Shown: in pieces, positions 61,157 to 64,000 of the stretch
Numbering within the stretch: the stretch's first letter is position 1
Layout: each line of letters begins with the position of its first letter
Assembly (NCBI RefSeq): GCF_010894455.1
Contig: NZ_JAAIXY010000021.1
Span: 124,001 to 188,000, forward strand
From: Myxococcus eversor
Lineage (GTDB): Bacteria; Myxococcota; Myxococcia; Myxococcales; Myxococcaceae
Reading direction: 5' to 3'
DNA length: 64,000 nucleotides
Translations under genes and position numbers: made by a program
Notes under the pieces: generated by a model
Databases searched by the model: none
Seen by the model: the letters and a program-made list of their open reading frames with translations, nothing else
What the model was told of the DNA's origin: nothing

Positions 61157-62343
61157 GTCCGCCACGCCGTATGGTGAAGAGCCGTCACGAAGTCGTCGAA
61201 GATGCGGCAGTTGGAGCCCTGCACCATCTTCAAGTCCTCATCGGAGACAGTCTGAGCGAGCGCATAGACGGGCTTGCCAAGGGCACGCGCGTAGCCGACT
61301 TCGAACAAGGTGCCGCTGTCCGTGCCATCGAGGATTGCGAATACCGCGTCGCAGGCATCGAGCGCTGCGAGGTCAGCTGGAGCCACCTGGTCCGCCGGGC
61401 CGGCACCCACGTCGTGAATGGGAGAGAAGACCTCGAGCCCCAGTTCACGCAGGCCTCGCCGTGCCTCGTCGACCAACCAGCGCTGGCCGAGCGTGAAGAA
61501 GGGAGCCGCGAGGTAGACCTTCCCGCCAGCGGCCACGGCTTCGGGACGCAGATTCAGGAGCAGTACGGGTGGTAGCGGAACGGGGAGCGACATCGAATCG
61601 ACGTAGGTGGCGACCGCGCGGGAGGCGAGCTCTGCTGCATGGACCGTGGTGGTGCCGTGAACACCCCAGTAGGCGGCAAAGATGGCCGCGAAGACATCCC
61701 CCGAGCCTACGGTCCAGACCCGGTCCGTCCGGTAGGCTGGGACGTGGGAAACGCCACTCGCCTCCACGATATATGCGCCTTTTGCTCCGGACTTGACAAC
61801 CACGACCTCGGCACCGCGTTTCAACAAGGACTGCGCTGCCACGATGGGGTCGTTGCCTCCTCCCAGGGCAAGCGTCTCTCCCTGGTTCGCTACAATCGCC
61901 AGATGCTTCGCGGTACTGCCATTGGCGTCGAACGGTTCCGGACGGAAAGCGGATTGTGGGTCATAGACGCAGCGTTCGGCTGCGACCCGGGCACCGCCAT
62001 CCAGCATTCCGAAGCGCAAGACGACTGACGCGGACACCGGAATGGGAGGATCGGGCGAAATCATCACCGGAGCTGGCCGGATGAGGGGCACCGACAGGCT
62101 GTGGATGTACTCGAACGAGACCACCTGTTCGGTGGGCACAGAGTCGAAGGTGAAGCCGTATTGACTGGCGTACTGAGAAAAGTGGGTAGCGACGTCCGGG
62201 CGGGCATAGGTGCGTAGGGTGATGATGTCGACGTGGCCGGAGAGCGCCGCTGCGGCACGCCCCGCCGACCCGTAGAGCTGGCTCCAGTCAGGCCAGATGC
62301 ATCGCTCATAGTAGACACCACCTGCGATGGTGATGGCTGTCAT
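61153..62343 (-). CDS. PfkB-family nucleoside kinase fused to nucleoside 2-deoxyribosyltransferase
   Basis: 396 residues. ATG at 62343 overlaps the upstream stop (ATGA). Residues 1-255 are a ribokinase/PfkB fold: TIAGGVYYERCIWP start, AEVVVVKSGAKGAYIV and the anion-hole/catalytic DVFAA of VWTVGSGDVFAAIFAAYWG near 215. Residues about 275-396 form a nucleoside 2-deoxyribosyltransferase: GKVYLAAPFFTLGQRWLVDE, then DACDAVFAILDGTDSGTLFE with catalytic Glu348, and GYARALGKPVYALAQ. The pair would excise or transfer a nucleobase and phosphorylate the freed nucleoside or sugar. NDT domains are relatives of SIR2/TIR-type NAD-cleaving folds. The fusion is followed directly by the QueC-like gene. Confidence 0.86.
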   Translation of the reverse strand: MTAITIAGGVYYERCIWPDWSQLYGSAGRAAAALSGHVDIITLRTYARPDVATHFSQYASQYGFTFDSVPTEQVVSFEYIHSLSVPLIRPAPVMISPDPPIPVSASVVLRFGMLDGGARVAAERCVYDPQSAFRPEPFDANGSTAKHLAIVANQGETLALGGGNDPIVAAQSLLKRGAEVVVVKSGAKGAYIVEASGVSHVPAYRTDRVWTVGSGDVFAAIFAAYWGVHGTTTVHAAELASRAVATYVDSMSLPVPLPPVLLLNLRPEAVAAGGKVYLAAPFFTLGQRWLVDEARRGLRELGLEVFSPIHDVGAGPADQVAPADLAALDACDAVFAILDGTDSGTLFEVGYARALGKPVYALAQTVSDEDLKMVQGSNCRIFDDFVTALHHTAWRT

Positions 62344-62717
62344 TGTGGCTGCACCCTGACCTGGCACACTGCACCCCGAACGCCGAGGACCACAGCCACG
62401 TACCTGACGTTGGACTGAGTGATGCACTGGATGAGCTGCAGCAACGAGGGTGACGTGATGGCACCTGCGACCACACCTGCCGCCGTCTTTGCAACCAACC
62501 GTTGGGGAGGACCGCGCTCGAACACGACGTCGAGAACATCTCCTGCCCGGAGCCCCGAGATGACCGTGCGGTCAGGGGAGTTGAGGGTGGTCGGTTCCTG
62601 GATGTTGCATACGTCGGGGATTCCACCTCCTCCACCGCCGCCGTCTCCTTCGTCCTTGGGCCTCGTGACGGGCCTTGGTTCAGGCCGCCACGACGGGCCT
62701 CCACTGCTACCTGACAT
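62340..62717 (-). CDS. Small poly-glycine leader protein of the QueC operon
   Basis: 125 residues from the ATG at 62717, with GGAGG five bases upstream. The first 32 residues are disordered (MSGSSGGPSWRPEP...) ending in a seven-glycine run (26-32), followed by a compact domain of about 90 residues: PDVCNIQEPTTLNSP, TVISGLRAGDVLDVVFERGP, SPSLLQLIQCITQSNVRYVA and CQVRVQPQ, probably beta-rich. It starts the operon, with its stop overlapping the PfkB-NDT start. The free N-terminal Ser-Gly stretch and the glycine tether make it a candidate target for covalent modification by the QueC-like enzyme. No known family was recognised with certainty. Confidence 0.8.
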   Translation of the reverse strand: MSGSSGGPSWRPEPRPVTRPKDEGDGGGGGGGIPDVCNIQEPTTLNSPDRTVISGLRAGDVLDVVFERGPPQRLVAKTAAGVVAGAITSPSLLQLIQCITQSNVRYVAVVLGVRGAVCQVRVQPQ

Positions 62718-62837
62718 ACTCTCCTCCTCGGGCATGACACGAAGCGGCTGTTCGCGGCTCAAGACCTGGACCGAGCTCGCAAGCGCCTCGCGCGCTCATA
62801 TTTCTCGGGAAGATTGAGCTGCCTCAGCTGGGGAGGC

Positions 62838-62857
62838 CATACCACCCGAGTGGTATG
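62838..62857. promoter_or_regulatory. Perfect dyad in the divergent control region
   Basis: CATACCAC and GTGGTATG are exact inverted repeats with a 4-base centre (CCGA). The site lies between the poly-Gly operon start (62717) and the DUF4157 gene start (62996), about 120 and 140 bases from each. It looks like a binding site for a dimeric regulator that is not encoded in this window. No T-run, so it is not a terminator. Confidence 0.55.
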
Positions 62858-62995
62858 TACCGAGCCCGCTTCGAGTGGGAGCCTCGCGGCGGAGGAATCT
62901 CCCCCGGCAGGTCAAGCCAGTGGGAGAGACGTCCCCGCTCCTTCTCGCGTCCCTCGTGGGCTGCCACACTGCCGGAAACCCACACAGACATCAAA

Positions 62996-64000
62996 ATGGC
63001 GTTGAGGGAGCGGCGCTTCGCCGCGCCTCAACCCTCCGGAAGGCCTTGCTTGAAAACGTTCGCGTCGAAGGCAGTGGAGGCTCCGGAAAAGAGGCCCGGG
63101 AGTGAGCACTCCGCCAGGAGCGGCGTGAGCGACAGCCTCTCGGAACACACCGCGGCCGGACCCGCGTTGCCCCAGGGCCCGAGGGTCGCCTCGTTGATGC
63201 AACTCCAGTCCATGTACGACCGGAGTCCTCGCGTCGCCGCACAGGCGAAGCTGGCGAGCGCGCTTTCCTCCCCACCCGTGCAACGGCAGGAGAACCGCAC
63301 GGGCCTGCCCGACACCCTCAAGGCCGGCATCGAGTCGCTCTCCGGAATGTCCCTGGACGATGTCCAGGTGCATTACAACTCCTCCCAGCCCGCGCAGCTC
63401 CAGGCCCTGGCCTATGCCCAGGGGAATGACATCCATCTGGCCCCGGGCCAGGAGCGCAACCTGCCTCACGAGGCGTGGCACGTCGTGCAGCAGGCGCAAG
63501 GGCGTGTCTCCCCCACAGGTCAGACGCAGGGCGCCGCCTTGAACGACGACCCCGCCCTGGAGGCGGAGGCGGACCGCATGGGCGCCCGCGCCGCCGCCAG
63601 CAGACAGGTGGAAGACGCGCAACCCGTGCAGCGAATCGCCTCGGCGGGCGACACGGTGCAGCGCTCCGTCGTCCTGGGGAGGGAGTCCACGTCCTGGTAC
63701 CACCTGTTCTCGGGCTCGACGATGAAGCGACTCCTGTCGATGGACGACTTCGACGAAGTCCTGGCCCAGGTGATGGAGTTCCTCCGGGGACTGCCGGACG
63801 AGGCCACGCCGGAGGAAGGGGTCAGCCCCAAGAATGTCGCCGTGTGGAAGGGACTGAAGGAACACACCCTCAATAACGAAGGTCAGATAGCCAAGACACT
63901 CGCCCGCTGGATTGGGGCGCATACGACGGCGGTCGCCTCGACCACGGGCGTCGACGAGCGGGCCGAGTGGAAGGAGTTCGAGAACGTCGAGGAGCTGGCG
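62996..64000 (+). CDS. DUF4157 (eCIS core / polymorphic toxin) protein, 3' end outside window
   Basis: The frame opens at the ATG at 62996 and is still open at 64000 (335 residues visible). The first 100 residues are polar and disordered. Residues about 105-190 are DUF4157: QRQENRTGLPDTLKAGIESL, SGMSLDDVQVHYNSSQPAQL, AYAQGNDIHLAPGQERNLPH, then H158-EAW-H162 VVQQAQGRVSPT and a Glu in EAEADRMG that could complete a zinc-binding HExxH...E set. Beyond 235 a helical region begins (STSWYHLFSGSTMKRLLSMD) that is probably the effector or toxin part. DUF4157 marks proteins loaded on extracellular contractile injection systems and some polymorphic toxins. No ribosome-binding site is obvious. Confidence 0.85.
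   Translation, partial: MALRERRFAAPQPSGRPCLKTFASKAVEAPEKRPGSEHSARSGVSDSLSEHTAAGPALPQGPRVASLMQLQSMYDRSPRVAAQAKLASALSSPPVQRQENRTGLPDTLKAGIESLSGMSLDDVQVHYNSSQPAQLQALAYAQGNDIHLAPGQERNLPHEAWHVVQQAQGRVSPTGQTQGAALNDDPALEAEADRMGARAAASRQVEDAQPVQRIASAGDTVQRSVVLGRESTSWYHLFSGSTMKRLLSMDDFDEVLAQVMEFLRGLPDEATPEEGVSPKNVAVWKGLKEHTLNNEGQIAKTLARWIGAHTTAVASTTGVDERAEWKEFENVEELA

Noticed and set aside
59899..62717. Type IV CBASS or Qat system
   Set aside because: The QueC-like and OGG-like proteins are reminiscent, but no CD-NTase, TGT-like, QatA ATPase or TatD-like gene is visible in the window. The operon was left unnamed.
62912..63922. A 336-codon open frame on the minus strand opposite the DUF4157 gene
   Set aside because: The plus-strand frame carries the full DUF4157 motif set. 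The minus frame is His/Arg/Gly-rich without domains, which is the usual shadow of a GC-rich gene.

Overview
The window reads as chromosomal DNA of a predatory, secretion-rich myxobacterium (Myxococcota, most likely Myxococcaceae: Myxococcus, Corallococcus or Pyxidicoccus). This is inferred from the very high GC of most genes, the many large Cys-anchored lipoproteins, the secreted hydrolases with discoidin, PKD, FnIII and FG-GAP modules, the frequent ATGA/GTGA/TTGA gene overlaps, and family content such as B-box-like zinc membrane proteins and DUF4157. No rRNA, tRNA or CRISPR array was seen.

Bases 1-23.6 kb are ordinary accessory chromosome. They hold a 5'-truncated discoidin/PKD esterase, an outer-membrane protein / cupredoxin / class III cyclase cluster, a mannitol-type dehydrogenase, a large lipoprotein, a MATE exporter, a beta-lactamase-fold hydrolase, a CAP-domain lipoprotein, an aldo/keto reductase, a ChaN/Tiki-like lipoprotein translationally coupled to an orphan D12 adenine methylase, a lone ExbB/TolQ protein, a peroxiredoxin-DsbA pair, an RluA-like protein without the usual Asp, and a methyltransferase. 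Bases 23.6-38.7 kb continue with small lipoproteins, an SDR relic, a methyltransferase/flavin-binding pair, the K+-dependent-type pyrophosphatase hppA, an SDR-SMR-TetR operon behind a strong promoter bracketed by two operators, an S41 protease, a CE2-type esterase and a lipoprotein with a fungal-type CBM1. A deleted IS66 element (38.8-40.1 kb) separates this from a pair of cytoplasmic-looking small proteins, a thermolysin-like secreted protease and two large surface lipoproteins.

From about 50.1 kb the base composition drops visibly and an immunity-like island begins. First is a four-gene operon: a 2151-residue protein with an intact N-terminal SIR2-like NADase domain followed by TPR-like helical repeats, a ParA/MinD-type ATPase and two small unrecognised proteins. 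Then comes an OGG-type DNA glycosylase, converging on a tightly overlapped minus-strand operon: a poly-glycine small protein, a PfkB kinase fused to a nucleoside 2-deoxyribosyltransferase, a QueC-like 7-deazaguanine synthase and a SagB-like nitroreductase. QueC-like plus OGG recalls the ancillary enzymes of type IV CBASS, but no CD-NTase is visible, so this is the best candidate here for an undescribed system: nucleobase salvage, activation and attachment rather than cyclic-nucleotide signalling. Divergent from it, and running off the window end, is a DUF4157 (eCIS core / polymorphic toxin) protein with an HEAWH motif; the gap between them holds a perfect 8-bp dyad.

Starts were chosen from ribosome-binding sites, signal peptides and overlaps. 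Functional calls rest on motif reading by eye, without database searches.
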